From positions 1 through 45,079 of IMG/VR virus record IMGVR_UViG_3300034198_025067: a DNA stretch of 45,079 bases. The stretch is one strand, 5' to 3'. Under the pieces are notes generated by a model. The model made no database searches, was not told the DNA's origin, and worked only from the letters and a program-made list of their open reading frames with translations. The DNA comes from a virus. Within the stretch, counting starts at the first letter, position 1. The number at the start of each line of letters is the position of its first letter. Below are positions 25,341 through 33,988 of this stretch, one piece after another. The translations under genes were made by a program, and so were the position numbers.

Positions 25341-26279
25341 ATGAATAATTATTACGAAATTTTAGGAGTAAGTAAAGATGCGTCTCAAGACGAGATAAAA
25401 AAGGCGTATAGAAAATTGGCGATACAATATCATCCTGATAAAAATCCTGATGGTGCTGAAAAGTTTAAGGAGATTGCGTCAGCATATGATATTATTGGAG
25501 ATGAAAATAAAAGGAAACAATACGACAATCAACAGAATAATCCATTTGCAAGAGCTGGATTTGGAGGAAACCCATTCTCAGACTCATCCATCAATGATAT
25601 ATTCAGTCAGATGTTTTCTCAACAACAAGGAAACAGACAACCTGATAAGATAATTGATGTTGAAATCGGTGTTATTGATTCATATAATGGTGTAACAAAG
25701 AATGTAACATATAAAAGAAAAGTTAATTGTGATGGTTGTGGTGGTGCGGCCGGAGATAAATCTATGTGCCCAACATGTAATGGACAAGGGTATATGACGC
25801 AAAGAGCGGGAACAGGAATGTTTACTCAAATAATTCGAACTATTTGTGGAGAATGCTCGGGTTCAGGATTTAAATTAACTAATGCTTGTTATACCTGTAA
25901 AGGAAGTGGTAATAAGGAGATAATTGATAGTATTAGTATATCTTTCCCAAAAAACATTGAAAATCAACAAATGTTAAGAGTTGGAGGTCGAGGGGATATT
26001 ATTGGGAATATAGTTAATGATTTATTTATTAGAGTTAAAATAGTTCCGCAAAATAATTTTGAAAGAAGTGGGTACGATTTAATCTATAATGCTTATTTTA
26101 ATCTTGAAGATTTAACTAAGGAAGATTTAATAATTCCTCATCCTGATGGTGAAGTTGCCATAAAATTACCAAAAGAGTTTAATACTCAAACACCTTTAAG
26201 GGTTAAACAAAAAGGGTTTATTGGGCGTATGAGTGGGGATTTATATGTAAGAATGATTGTTAAGTTTACCAGAGCTTAG
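25341..26279 (+). CDS. dnaJ: DnaJ (Hsp40) co-chaperone
   Basis: A complete type A DnaJ of 312 residues: J domain with HPD at 31-33 ([13 protein letters not shown]), a G/F linker ([11 protein letters not shown]), a four-motif zinc region (~130-192: [30 protein letters not shown]) and C-terminal substrate-binding domains. The first zinc motif is slightly off consensus (CDGCGGAAG). It would stimulate host DnaK, perhaps for phage protein folding or replisome remodelling. About 60 residues shorter than a typical bacterial DnaJ, mostly in the linker. The gene end overlaps a small minus-strand gene by 14 bases. Confidence 0.93.
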   Translation: MNNYYEILGVSKDASQDEIKKAYRKLAIQYHPDKNPDGAEKFKEIASAYDIIGDENKRKQYDNQQNNPFARAGFGGNPFSDSSINDIFSQMFSQQQGNRQPDKIIDVEIGVIDSYNGVTKNVTYKRKVNCDGCGGAAGDKSMCPTCNGQGYMTQRAGTGMFTQIIRTICGECSGSGFKLTNACYTCKGSGNKEIIDSISISFPKNIENQQMLRVGGRGDIIGNIVNDLFIRVKIVPQNNFERSGYDLIYNAYFNLEDLTKEDLIIPHPDGEVAIKLPKEFNTQTPLRVKQKGFIGRMSGDLYVRMIVKFTRA

Positions 26280-26418
26280 AGATATAAGACCAAATAAATC
26301 TTATAAGTTCAATTTGACCCCAAACAAGTAATGTAAATGAGTATATAATAAAAAATGCGTACCAAGGAGCCTTTCTTTTTACTCCTTTACACATGCTACA
26401 TCCTTTTTTTTCTTCCAT
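26266..26418 (-). CDS. 50-residue membrane protein with CxxC
   Basis: An open frame of 50 codons starting [20 protein letters not shown]. It has a CSMC pair and basic segment followed by a hydrophobic helix (~18-36) and a C-terminal amphipathic end ([11 protein letters not shown]). The frame fills the gap after DnaJ and overlaps its 3' end by 14 bases. Composition is typical of a real small phage membrane protein: a cytoplasmic Cys-containing head and one membrane helix. Function unknown. Confidence 0.6.
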   Translation of the reverse strand: MEEKKGCSMCKGVKRKAPWYAFFIIYSFTLLVWGQIELIRFIWSYISKLW

Positions 26419-26453
26419 ACCAATAATATAATTCTTTTTTTTTCGTAAGTAAA

Positions 26454-26484
26454 TTTGCTTTTTTAAATTTTTTTACTATCTTTA
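26454..26484 (+). promoter_or_regulatory. Host-type promoter before Dam-like gene
   Basis: TTTG at 26454-26457, 19 bases, TATCTTTA at 26477-26484; one mismatch from the Bacteroidota consensus. The ATG of the methylase is 17 bases downstream. Confidence 0.7.
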
Positions 26485-26500
26485 ATTTTAAAATTAAAAT

Positions 26501-27340
26501 ATGGCATTATCATACATAGGAGGAAAGTCTAAAATAGGTAAATGGATTGTACCATTTATACCCAACGATATAGAAACGTACGTAGAACCATTTTCAGGTA
26601 TGTTCTGGGTCTTCTTTAACATGGATTTATCCAAGTACCCAAATCTAAACAGAGTTGTTTATAACGACTTTAATCCATTAAATTACAATCTTTATAAATG
26701 TTTACAGAACCCATCAGAATTATTAAACGCAATTAATAATATACCATGCCAGCAGTTTGGTGTGGAAGATACCCCTCCAATTTATAAAGAACAGTTTGTC
26801 AGATTCCAAACAGAAATTTTTAATGAAGGATTTACCTGCAATGTACCTGATTATGAAACTGCCGCAAAGTATGCGTATGTATTAACACAAGTATTTTCAG
26901 GGTCAAAACCTGAAACTAGTTCTTTTATTGACTTGAAGGGTAAATACAAATCAAAATATCTAACTTTCAGAGACAAGTTAAGTAAACAAGACTGGGTTGA
27001 CCACTTTATTAAAATAACACATGTTGAGAATTTAGACTTTCAGGAAGTGATTGAAAAATACGATTCTGAAAAAACCTATTTTTATACTGACCCACCTTAC
27101 TGGAAAACAGAAAATTATTACTCAAATCATGATTTTGATAGAAAAGACCATGAAAGATTGGCAAATAGTTTAAAACCAATAAAAGGTAAGTTTAGTTTAT
27201 CTTATTATGATTTTGAACTTTTACATCAATGGTACCCTGAAACTCAATATCGATGGGAAAAAAAGGAATTTGCTAAAGCCGCTGCAGCAAAAAAAGGTGC
27301 AAAACAAAACATGGGTGAGGAGCTTTTAATAATGAATTAA
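26501..27340 (+). CDS. Dam-type (D12 class) adenine-N6 DNA methyltransferase
   Basis: The 279-residue protein starts ALSYIGGKSKIGKWI, has the SAM-binding motif VEPFSGMFWV (~29-38, a variant of the usual F-x-G-x-G) and the catalytic DPPYW (~197-201). Order and spacing match the D12/Dam class. It would methylate adenines in a short target, probably protecting phage DNA from host restriction or marking it for replication. No partner endonuclease gene is nearby. It has its own host-type promoter, consistent with early expression. Confidence 0.88.
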   Translation: MALSYIGGKSKIGKWIVPFIPNDIETYVEPFSGMFWVFFNMDLSKYPNLNRVVYNDFNPLNYNLYKCLQNPSELLNAINNIPCQQFGVEDTPPIYKEQFVRFQTEIFNEGFTCNVPDYETAAKYAYVLTQVFSGSKPETSSFIDLKGKYKSKYLTFRDKLSKQDWVDHFIKITHVENLDFQEVIEKYDSEKTYFYTDPPYWKTENYYSNHDFDRKDHERLANSLKPIKGKFSLSYYDFELLHQWYPETQYRWEKKEFAKAAAAKKGAKQNMGEELLIMN

Positions 27341-27361
27341 TAATTATTATTAGTTTTATAA

Positions 27362-27369
27362 TATTTATA
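27362..27369 (+). promoter_or_regulatory. TATTTATA motif before 27384 gene
   Basis: TATTTATA ends 14 bases before the ATG at 27384, the same spacing as at the 21467 gene. Confidence 0.38.
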
Positions 27370-27383
27370 AAGAAAAATATAGT

Positions 27384-28775
27384 ATGAAATTAACTAATAC
27401 ATTACAAGAGATAATACTTGAAGATTCAAGATTAGATGTCTTTATAGAAAAATATTCAAAACCTAAAAAGGATAAAAAGACCGGTAAAGTAATTAAACCG
27501 CAAATTCCTGTTGAGATTTTGGCTCAAATAATATTAGCAGACCCGACTACAAGAAAACCTGAAGGGTTTGATGAAACCGATTTAAGCGAAGAAAATACAT
27601 CACAAATTCAACCGGGTGGGTATTCGTTTTGGTTAATCAAAAACTATGTTACTCCTGGAAAATTTAATGATGAAAGAGATGATGTCCAATATGGAACAAA
27701 AGAATATGACCGAATGATATCTGAATATCGTAATTTATATTTGGAAGATTTATTTAAAGTTACCGGTGATTTGGTTAAATTTTCCAAATATAAGCAATAT
27801 TTTCCTGTAGAATTAAGAGATATAAGTAGATTCACACCTGATAGTTTGTTTAAGTATTTACAAGAATTTAAATTACCTGAGAAAAAACAAAAAGAATTAG
27901 AAAAGAATGAACTTAAAAAAGAAATTAGAAAAGAAAGAAAAGGATATTCTCACCCTGGGGCTACTGTTGAATTTACAGGAAGTGATTGGACGGTTATAAA
28001 AATATCAGATATCGGTCCTAAAGGACAAGAAGCGGCAAGTTGGTATGGGGGATATTACGATTATGATGCTGGAGAGTCTAGATGGTGTACATCACCTCCA
28101 AATTCAAGTTATTTTAAAGGGTATGTAAAAGATGGGCCTTTATATGTCATCTTATCTAATGATGAGTCAGGACCTGTTGGTAAAAGGACAGGATTACCAC
28201 AAAAAAGATATCAATTCCATTTTCCATCAAATCAGTTTATGGACAGACTTGATAGTAGAATTGATTTAGTAGATTTTTTAAATGGCCAAGCGTCTGAATT
28301 AAAAGACTATTTTAAACCTGAATTTGCAAAAGGAATGGTGACAGGAGATGGTAAAAAAGTTGAAATTGAATACCCAAGTAGTTCCGCGTCAAAGTTTATT
28401 GCGTTGTATGGGTTTGAAGAATTTTTTAATAGTTTACCTGATAATATAACAAACTTGTTATTTAATAATAAATCTAGTGAAACCATAGCATTAGATGTTC
28501 CACCATCTTTAGGACGATTCAAAGGACTACAAGCATTATTGTTAATGAATTGTGTTAGAAGTTTACCACAAGAAATCAGCCAACTTACATCTTTATCATT
28601 TTTGGCATTACCTGACAATCCGAAATTAAAAGAAGTTCCAGATTCAGTTTTAAAATTACCTTCATTAATGTTTATTAATTTAAAAGGTAGTAAACCAAAA
28701 CTATCAAACGAATTTTTAGAAGTTTTTAAAGAAGAAGGTGCAAAAAATAGCGGATTTTACACAAAAAAGTTTTAA
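27384..28775 (+). CDS. Leader protein with WC-type domain and leucine-rich repeats
   Basis: The 463-residue protein has a leader-type start (MKLTNTLQEIILEDSRLDVF), a helical N-terminal region, then a beta domain with SRWCTSPP (~232-239), DGPLYVIL and YQFHFPSNQFMDRLD. The C-terminal ~100 residues are leucine-rich repeats (LQALLLMNCVRSLPQEISQL). The WC/LYV/YQ layout is analogous to the NC/LIV/YQ layout of the PcfJ-like protein at 29948. LRRs usually bind proteins. A TATTTATA motif precedes the gene. Function not known; a virion-delivered effector or structural protein is possible. Confidence 0.6.
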   Translation: MKLTNTLQEIILEDSRLDVFIEKYSKPKKDKKTGKVIKPQIPVEILAQIILADPTTRKPEGFDETDLSEENTSQIQPGGYSFWLIKNYVTPGKFNDERDDVQYGTKEYDRMISEYRNLYLEDLFKVTGDLVKFSKYKQYFPVELRDISRFTPDSLFKYLQEFKLPEKKQKELEKNELKKEIRKERKGYSHPGATVEFTGSDWTVIKISDIGPKGQEAASWYGGYYDYDAGESRWCTSPPNSSYFKGYVKDGPLYVILSNDESGPVGKRTGLPQKRYQFHFPSNQFMDRLDSRIDLVDFLNGQASELKDYFKPEFAKGMVTGDGKKVEIEYPSSSASKFIALYGFEEFFNSLPDNITNLLFNNKSSETIALDVPPSLGRFKGLQALLLMNCVRSLPQEISQLTSLSFLALPDNPKLKEVPDSVLKLPSLMFINLKGSKPKLSNEFLEVFKEEGAKNSGFYTKKF

Positions 28776-28784
28776 ATTTGCTTT

Positions 28785-29075
28785 ATGAGCAAAGTCGATA
28801 TTGACATATACGTTAATCAAATGATTAGGTTTTTTGATAATAACCCAAAAGACCTATTTACATTAATTGGTAATCTCAGTAAAGATATCTTTTATGAGAG
28901 GATTAGAAAAACCGCGATAAATAATTATGATGAGAATGGAGACGCGGCATTAACTCAAAAACAATTAATTGACATTGTTGTTGGTATGTTTAATGAAGAC
29001 ACTAAGAAAAAAGAACCCAAAGAGATTGAAGGTATTTTTGTTAATACTAAATTTGGAAAATATTGTTTAAATTAA
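28785..29075 (+). CDS. Unknown small protein
   Basis: A 96-residue, mostly helical protein (MSKVDIDIYVNQMIRFFDNN, DLFTLIGNLSKD), with a sequence DENGDAALTQKQL that could pass for half an EF-hand but is not convincing. It starts nine bases after the LRR gene; TAAATTTG at 28773-28780 matches a -7 box, though no -33 box is in place. Function unknown. Confidence 0.6.
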   Translation: MSKVDIDIYVNQMIRFFDNNPKDLFTLIGNLSKDIFYERIRKTAINNYDENGDAALTQKQLIDIVVGMFNEDTKKKEPKEIEGIFVNTKFGKYCLN

Positions 29076-29076
29076 A

Positions 29077-29108
29077 TTTGGTTTATTTGATTTAATGTTA
29101 TATCTTTG
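29077..29108 (+). promoter_or_regulatory. Host-type promoter before DUF932 gene
   Basis: TTTG at 29077-29080, 20 bases, TATCTTTG at 29101-29108: exact consensus. Transcription should start near 29115, so the start codon is ATG 29133, not the TTG at 29106. Confidence 0.8.
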
Positions 29109-29132
29109 TATCAACAAAAAAACATAAAAGAT

Positions 29133-29891
29133 ATGAACCAAATCTCAGAACAAACACTCAAACAAACAGCACCGGCAATCTTCACAACAGGCCCATCACC
29201 TAAAATGTCAAGTAGGTATACATTTGTACCGACTATGGAAATTTTGGAAAATTTCCAAAAAGAGGGGTGGAATGTATCTTCAGCACGACAAGTAGGTAAT
29301 AGTCAGTACGCAACGCATGAAGTAAGACTTAGAAATGGAGGAATGCCACAAGTTGGGGATTCTATTTTTGAAACGATTATTCGTAACTCTCACAATGGAA
29401 TGACAACATTCTCAGTTAGTTCTGGTCTTCACAGACTTGTATGTTCAAATGGTTTAACAGTCCCAACATCTCTTTCGGAACAATTCAATATCCGACACAC
29501 AAGTTTTGATTTGGGTGAGGTTCGTAGATTAACCGACATCTTTGCAGAAAGACTCCCGTTGATTAAAGATGCAATGGGTAAAATGGAAACTCGAATTCTT
29601 AGTGATGATGAGAAGGTTGGATTTGTTAAAAGTGCGGCACATATTCGATGGAAAGAAGGAAAAATGCCAACTGCAATCTCAGTTGAAGATATTTTGAATC
29701 CTAATCGTGAGCAGGATATGGGTAGTGACCTTTGGAAAGTTTTTAATGTGGTACAAGAGAAGTTTGTACGTGGAGGAGTTGAATATCGTGCGGCTGGAGG
29801 AAGAATGACGGGAATGAGAACTCTTAAAAACATCCAATCAATTAATAAGATTAATACTGAACTTTGGGAGTTAGCGGAAAGCTATTGTTAA
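29133..29891 (+). CDS. DUF932 family protein
   Basis: The 252-residue protein has the DUF932 hallmarks: FETIIRNSHNGMTTFSVSSG and LHRLVCSNGLTVP (~98-111), then a helical C-terminal half. DUF932 proteins are widespread in phages and plasmids, and their role is not settled. It is a single-gene unit: consensus host promoter upstream and a strong terminator directly after, which suggests high early expression on its own. The start is fixed by the promoter position. Confidence 0.78.
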   Translation: MNQISEQTLKQTAPAIFTTGPSPKMSSRYTFVPTMEILENFQKEGWNVSSARQVGNSQYATHEVRLRNGGMPQVGDSIFETIIRNSHNGMTTFSVSSGLHRLVCSNGLTVPTSLSEQFNIRHTSFDLGEVRRLTDIFAERLPLIKDAMGKMETRILSDDEKVGFVKSAAHIRWKEGKMPTAISVEDILNPNREQDMGSDLWKVFNVVQEKFVRGGVEYRAAGGRMTGMRTLKNIQSINKINTELWELAESYC

Positions 29892-29900
29892 TTTATCTTT

Positions 29901-29928
29901 ATGGGCACTCATATTGAGTGCCCATTTT
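29901..29928 (+). terminator. Intrinsic terminator after DUF932 gene
   Basis: A perfect 10-bp stem (29901-29910 with 29916-29925) with GGGCACTC core, ATATT loop and a short T-run. Confidence 0.88.
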
Positions 29929-29947
29929 AATTAAAAAAAAATATTTT

Positions 29948-31612
29948 ATGGAAGTTTTATTCAAGAAAGTATTAGAGGTAAGTAATATTTCATTATACCA
30001 AGACCATAACGAAATAGAACAAAAAGAAGTTCTTTTTGGCGTTGATATAACGAATCATGTTGAACACCAACCAAAGAAAGGTAAGTTTACCTTTTTAAAA
30101 AATATTTCGTTTGCCGATGATGAAAGTGTGAAAAAACATTATGGAAACCCCTTGGCATCAATATCAATTGACAGAGTTACATTAGTTGTTGAGAGAGACG
30201 AAACTAAAGTTTCTTTAAAATTTTTCTTTTTACATAAACATAGAAAAGTTGGAAAACCGTATTTTACAAAGGCAACGTCTATGAGTTTTATTACTTATAA
30301 ATTTGAAACCAACGATTTATTCACAGGAAGAATTGTTAATTCTTTTAAGAAAAGAAAAAATGTAAAATCAGTAAAAAGAAATTATTTTGGTGAAAATCCA
30401 ATTTCAAAGATACAAATAAATTTTAAGAACTTTTTTAACCATTATAAAAAATATTCCAATTCAACTAGTGATGGATTCGATGTTGTTAATTTTGCGATTA
30501 ATACCTTTATGTCACAAATTCCTAATTTAGAAAGACCCGGACATATATCTTTTGACCAAGAATTATTCAGACATTATCTTACAGTTAGGAACATCAAATA
30601 TCCTGATAATTATGATGTTTTTATGTACATGACACCAATACCCGATAAAAGAACTTTAAAGAAATGTGACAATAAGTTTATTGATGCCTTCATGTTAAAA
30701 AGAAGCCTAAAGGGAGATAAAATAAGAAAAGTATTACATGCCATTAAAGAGAGACCAAATATTGAATTTTATTTTGAGATTGAGAAGTTCTTTGGAGAAA
30801 AGTATTTAAAAAACCAAAATTATGATATCATAAAAGATATTTTTACCCATAAGGGGCACTTCGTATTTCCATCAAACGAACAGTTCACAGAAACTGAGAT
30901 TAAAAATATATTTTTAGTATTTTCTTATTTTCTTAAAAATGAAACAAATTTTTGGTCATTCACGGACCATTTAAGGTTTTACGCGAGAATAAAAGCGTTT
31001 GAAGATATAAAATGGAAATCAAGAGATGAAAAATCATTTATAAGAGAACATAGTGAATGGAGTGAGAAATTTTACCAATATTTGAATGGTAAGTATACTA
31101 GAACTTATTCTCAAAAATTTGTAGATGTGATTAATTCAGAAATAATTGGGGATGAATTTTCACCGTATTATCCTGTTGTTTTAACAGAAAACAATCAATA
31201 CTTTGAAGAATCTTCAGTACAGAGTAATTGCGTTAAGTCTTATGTAAATAAACCATCTTCATTAATAGTTTCATTAAGAAAACAAGAACAAGATTCAAAC
31301 GTTAGGGCAACTATTGAATACATTATTTTTAAAGAAGGTGATAAGATAAAATTAAAAAGATATCAAACTTTAGGTAGATTTAATAAGACTTTAGACCCTT
31401 CTTGGAGTACCGTAATCGATGAATTGGATAAACGGATTAATTATTGTGCGGAAAATAAAATATTTACAACCCCAAAAATAAGTGTAGAAATCGCTGGAAA
31501 AATAATAAACTCTGAAACAAAATTTAATAATAACGGAACTTTAGTTTGGGAGAATGAGATTATAACAGGAGTGAATGCGCAACAAGTTAACCATTACGAG
31601 TTGAATTTTTAA
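29948..31612 (+). CDS. PcfJ-like protein
   Basis: The 554-residue protein carries in its C-terminal third SSVQSNCVKSYV (~421-432), SLIVSLRKQEQD, ATIEYIIF and RYQTLGRFN, the conserved cluster of PcfJ-like proteins. The rest is mostly helical and unrecognised. PcfJ was named on conjugative plasmids; similar genes are common in phages without a proven activity. ATG 29948 is chosen because the longer frame would begin inside the upstream terminator. It is followed 22 bases later by the redox gene cluster. Confidence 0.65.
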   Translation: MEVLFKKVLEVSNISLYQDHNEIEQKEVLFGVDITNHVEHQPKKGKFTFLKNISFADDESVKKHYGNPLASISIDRVTLVVERDETKVSLKFFFLHKHRKVGKPYFTKATSMSFITYKFETNDLFTGRIVNSFKKRKNVKSVKRNYFGENPISKIQINFKNFFNHYKKYSNSTSDGFDVVNFAINTFMSQIPNLERPGHISFDQELFRHYLTVRNIKYPDNYDVFMYMTPIPDKRTLKKCDNKFIDAFMLKRSLKGDKIRKVLHAIKERPNIEFYFEIEKFFGEKYLKNQNYDIIKDIFTHKGHFVFPSNEQFTETEIKNIFLVFSYFLKNETNFWSFTDHLRFYARIKAFEDIKWKSRDEKSFIREHSEWSEKFYQYLNGKYTRTYSQKFVDVINSEIIGDEFSPYYPVVLTENNQYFEESSVQSNCVKSYVNKPSSLIVSLRKQEQDSNVRATIEYIIFKEGDKIKLKRYQTLGRFNKTLDPSWSTVIDELDKRINYCAENKIFTTPKISVEIAGKIINSETKFNNNGTLVWENEIITGVNAQQVNHYELNF

Positions 31613-31630
31613 AATTTTTAATTATATTTG
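31600..31630 (+). promoter_or_regulatory. Possible host-type promoter of redox cluster
   Basis: GTTG at 31600-31603, 19 bases, TATATTTG at 31623-31630. The predicted transcript start falls almost on the ATG at 31635/31638, so the mRNA could be nearly leaderless. Confidence 0.45.
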
Positions 31631-31634
31631 TAAA

Positions 31635-31979
31635 ATGATGAGTTCAGATAAATCGGAATGGATTTTTGAAAAGTTCTATAATTCAACAGAAGACCCAATG
31701 ATGTCTATATTGGATGTTGATTTTTTTACGGAGAAATTAAATCCGTCAAACCTAATTAATGATGAAAAATTACAAAAAAGATATACCCTTGTATTTTTAA
31801 AATCATCCTATGGGGAAGATATTAGAGATTATGAAGCAATATTTAAGTATGTATCAGGGTTTTACATTTATCTTTATAGGACTATGGATACTGAAAAATT
31901 TAAATTAAGGATAATTTATAAACCACAACATTACGAAGAAATAAAATTATATATAAACGGATTAAAAAAATTAAAATAA
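31635..31979 (+). CDS. Unknown protein upstream of thioredoxin
   Basis: A 114-residue alpha/beta protein (SEWIFEKFYNSTEDPMMSIL, ending KLYINGLKKLK). Two adjacent ATGs (31635 and 31638) are possible starts. It ends two bases before the thioredoxin gene and so belongs to the redox cluster. No motif recognised. Confidence 0.6.
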   Translation: MMSSDKSEWIFEKFYNSTEDPMMSILDVDFFTEKLNPSNLINDEKLQKRYTLVFLKSSYGEDIRDYEAIFKYVSGFYIYLYRTMDTEKFKLRIIYKPQHYEEIKLYINGLKKLK

Positions 31980-31981
31980 AA

Positions 31982-32299
31982 ATGGAAATTAGCTCAGCAG
32001 AATTATTATCAAAAATTAATAAAGGTGAAAAAGTAATTGTAGAATTTTGGGCACCTTGGTGTGGACCTTGCAAAATGATGAAACCATTATTTGAATCGGT
32101 TAGTAATAAATTGAAACAGGAAAACTCTAACATACAATTAGTTACTTTCAACATAGAGTCCGATAGACAATTGGTCGGAGACCTTGGAATACGAAGCGTA
32201 CCAACCATAAAAGGATTTATGAACGGTAATGAAGTTTTTACTGAAATAGGATTAAAAGATACTAATTTAATAATGGAAATGACAAAACAACTATCTTAA
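31982..32299 (+). CDS. Thioredoxin
   Basis: The 105-residue protein has the complete thioredoxin fold signature: VIVEFWAPWCGPCKMMKP with C27 and C30, and a cis-Pro region RSVPTIKGF. Usual thioredoxin length. In large phages thioredoxins commonly feed electrons to ribonucleotide reductase or assist the polymerase; no reductase is in this window. It lies one base before the glutaredoxin gene, so the two are made together. Confidence 0.93.
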   Translation: MEISSAELLSKINKGEKVIVEFWAPWCGPCKMMKPLFESVSNKLKQENSNIQLVTFNIESDRQLVGDLGIRSVPTIKGFMNGNEVFTEIGLKDTNLIMEMTKQLS

Positions 32300-32300
32300 C

Positions 32301-32603
32301 ATGACTGAACAATTAATTGTTATATACACAATGGAAGGATGCCCATTTTGTGTTATGTTAAAAGAAGAGTTGGAAGAATTAGGAATCCCCTTCATCCAAA
32401 GAGACATTGATGAAAATGAAGAGGAATATGATTTGTTCGTAGAAGCAGTTGATGGGAATGATTATGTCCCTGCATTTATGATTGTAGAAACAGATGGGAT
32501 TAAACATAAAACTAAATTTTACGTACCTGGGAGAGATTATGATGAAACTCAAAAAGGTGTAAAAATAATAAAAGAAGAATATGAAAAGTTTAACTTACAA
32601 TAG
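32301..32603 (+). CDS. Glutaredoxin
   Basis: The 100-residue protein has the active site EGCPFC (C14, C17), the helix VMLKEELEELGIPF and the substrate-binding strand region DYVPAFMIV with the cis-Pro. CPFC is a common variant of CPYC. It would reduce disulfides with glutathione or act as a ribonucleotide reductase donor. The next gene starts 22 bases inside its 3' end. Pairing with thioredoxin suggests nucleotide metabolism. Confidence 0.88.
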   Translation: MTEQLIVIYTMEGCPFCVMLKEELEELGIPFIQRDIDENEEEYDLFVEAVDGNDYVPAFMIVETDGIKHKTKFYVPGRDYDETQKGVKIIKEEYEKFNLQ

Positions 32604-33114
32604 AAAAGGAATTAAACATGAACCGATAAAATATTGGGAATTGTCGGATGGTAATATTGTTGCAATGTATCAAGGTAGTAGAGGTGCAAATCCTGACTTA
32701 GATTTCATTGTAAAGTATTTAGCGCCAGGTAAAAGGCTTAGAATGCCATCACATACACATTGGATTGTAGATTTACTTATTAAGGCGGACTATAATTCAG
32801 AAATCGTTAAGGAGTTCATAAATGAATGGAAAGTGTTTTACGAGGAATTGGTGCCATTTAAAGATAAAACAGAAAGAGACAATTATAAATTAAGGTATAA
32901 TCGTTATTTTTCTGAAAAATTTAAATACTATTTAATGGGTCATCATGGAGATTTTAGCGTCGAGTTCTTGTCAACACTACTTGAATTGTTCATTAGGTGT
33001 GAAAAACAAACACCAAATGCGTTCATGTTTAAAAATCTTTTAAATTTGATTGGTGAATATTGTGACGGTAAGAAAGATTTTTACCAAGTTGTCTCATTAT
33101 CAAAACGAGTTTAA
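32581..33114 (+). CDS. Conserved-type phage protein, unknown
   Basis: The 177-residue protein contains NPDLDFIVKYLAPGKRL, PSHTHWIVDLLIK and AFMFKNLLNLIGEYCDGKKD, all looking like conserved blocks, but I cannot attach a function. The His-rich HTHW and HH pairs might bind metal. It overlaps the glutaredoxin gene by 23 bases and its end overlaps the convergent minus-strand gene by four. Confidence 0.65.
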   Translation: MKSLTYNRKGIKHEPIKYWELSDGNIVAMYQGSRGANPDLDFIVKYLAPGKRLRMPSHTHWIVDLLIKADYNSEIVKEFINEWKVFYEELVPFKDKTERDNYKLRYNRYFSEKFKYYLMGHHGDFSVEFLSTLLELFIRCEKQTPNAFMFKNLLNLIGEYCDGKKDFYQVVSLSKRV

Positions 33115-33929
33115 AAAATAGTTAAATCAATCGGGTTTTTATCTTTAACCAACCAAGGCTTATCTTCGGTTGGTTTTTTTATGTCATCACAAAAATCATA
33201 AGACTTAAGTTTAGATTTGAATTTGTTAAAATCAAAATCAAAAATATCTAAAACCATTGATTTAATAAAGTCAGTCGGAACCATTGATTCCATCTTTATA
33301 TCAAATATTTGTTCACCATCATCATTTTTTTTGTCTGATATGAATATGTCCATTTTCTCGGATGAAGAGGTTTTAATTATTTGATTTGCGATATATTCAG
33401 AATAATAAAACAATAATCTACCAATAGATAAACTATATCCATGAGGAAACTCAGAGGTTAATTGTATCGGAGATATATTAAACTTTGATGGGATAACAAC
33501 TGAATTATAATCCAACTCAAATACGATATCATTATCGTAATCTAGTGAAATAAACTCTAATCCTGTGTTTGAATATTTTTCTATAACATTTTGATGATAT
33601 ATTGGTCTTGAAGAATTGTAAAAAGTTGACCAAAGATATCTGTGATTACTATTTGTGATTTTTTTATTATACTGAATTAAATCCATAATACTAAAGTTAT
33701 CGGTGTAACCAACTTCATTCAATAATGATTGATATTCAGAAATAAATTTGTCTTTAATGTTATGTAATTCTAAAATTTGCGTTGACTCTGTAATGCCATT
33801 AACAATAATAAAATGATTAAAATCAGTAACTTGTATTATTGTATTAAAAGATGGGTCTACGTTATTTAGGATATAGTCGGCAAATAAATTTACAATGCCT
33901 TTCTTAGTTTTTAAATTGATTAATTTCAT
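33111..33929 (-). CDS. Unknown protein, first of the minus-strand island
   Basis: The 272-residue protein (MKLINLKTKKGIVNLFADYI) has an alternating strand/helix pattern and ends DKPWLVKDKNPIDLTIF. A segment SLSIGRLLFYYSEYIANQII might be a conserved core, but no family is certain. It is the downstream-most gene of a minus-strand set and is separated from the metallopeptidase gene by 59 AT-rich bases. Function unknown. Confidence 0.6.
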   Translation of the reverse strand: MKLINLKTKKGIVNLFADYILNNVDPSFNTIIQVTDFNHFIIVNGITESTQILELHNIKDKFISEYQSLLNEVGYTDNFSIMDLIQYNKKITNSNHRYLWSTFYNSSRPIYHQNVIEKYSNTGLEFISLDYDNDIVFELDYNSVVIPSKFNISPIQLTSEFPHGYSLSIGRLLFYYSEYIANQIIKTSSSEKMDIFISDKKNDDGEQIFDIKMESMVPTDFIKSMVLDIFDFDFNKFKSKLKSYDFCDDIKKPTEDKPWLVKDKNPIDLTIF

Positions 33930-33988
33930 ATTTTATTCTTTTTATAAAAGATAAAAAAATGAAATTACATCTTAAATAGTAAAAAAAA

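Noticed and set aside
28821-28990. EF-hand in the 28785 gene (DENGDAALTQKQL)
   Set aside because: Loop spacing lacks the acidic residue at position 12 and the flanking helices are not convincing.
29429-29833. Minus-strand frame of 134 residues
   Set aside because: Lies wholly inside the DUF932 gene, which has clear family motifs, a promoter and a terminator.
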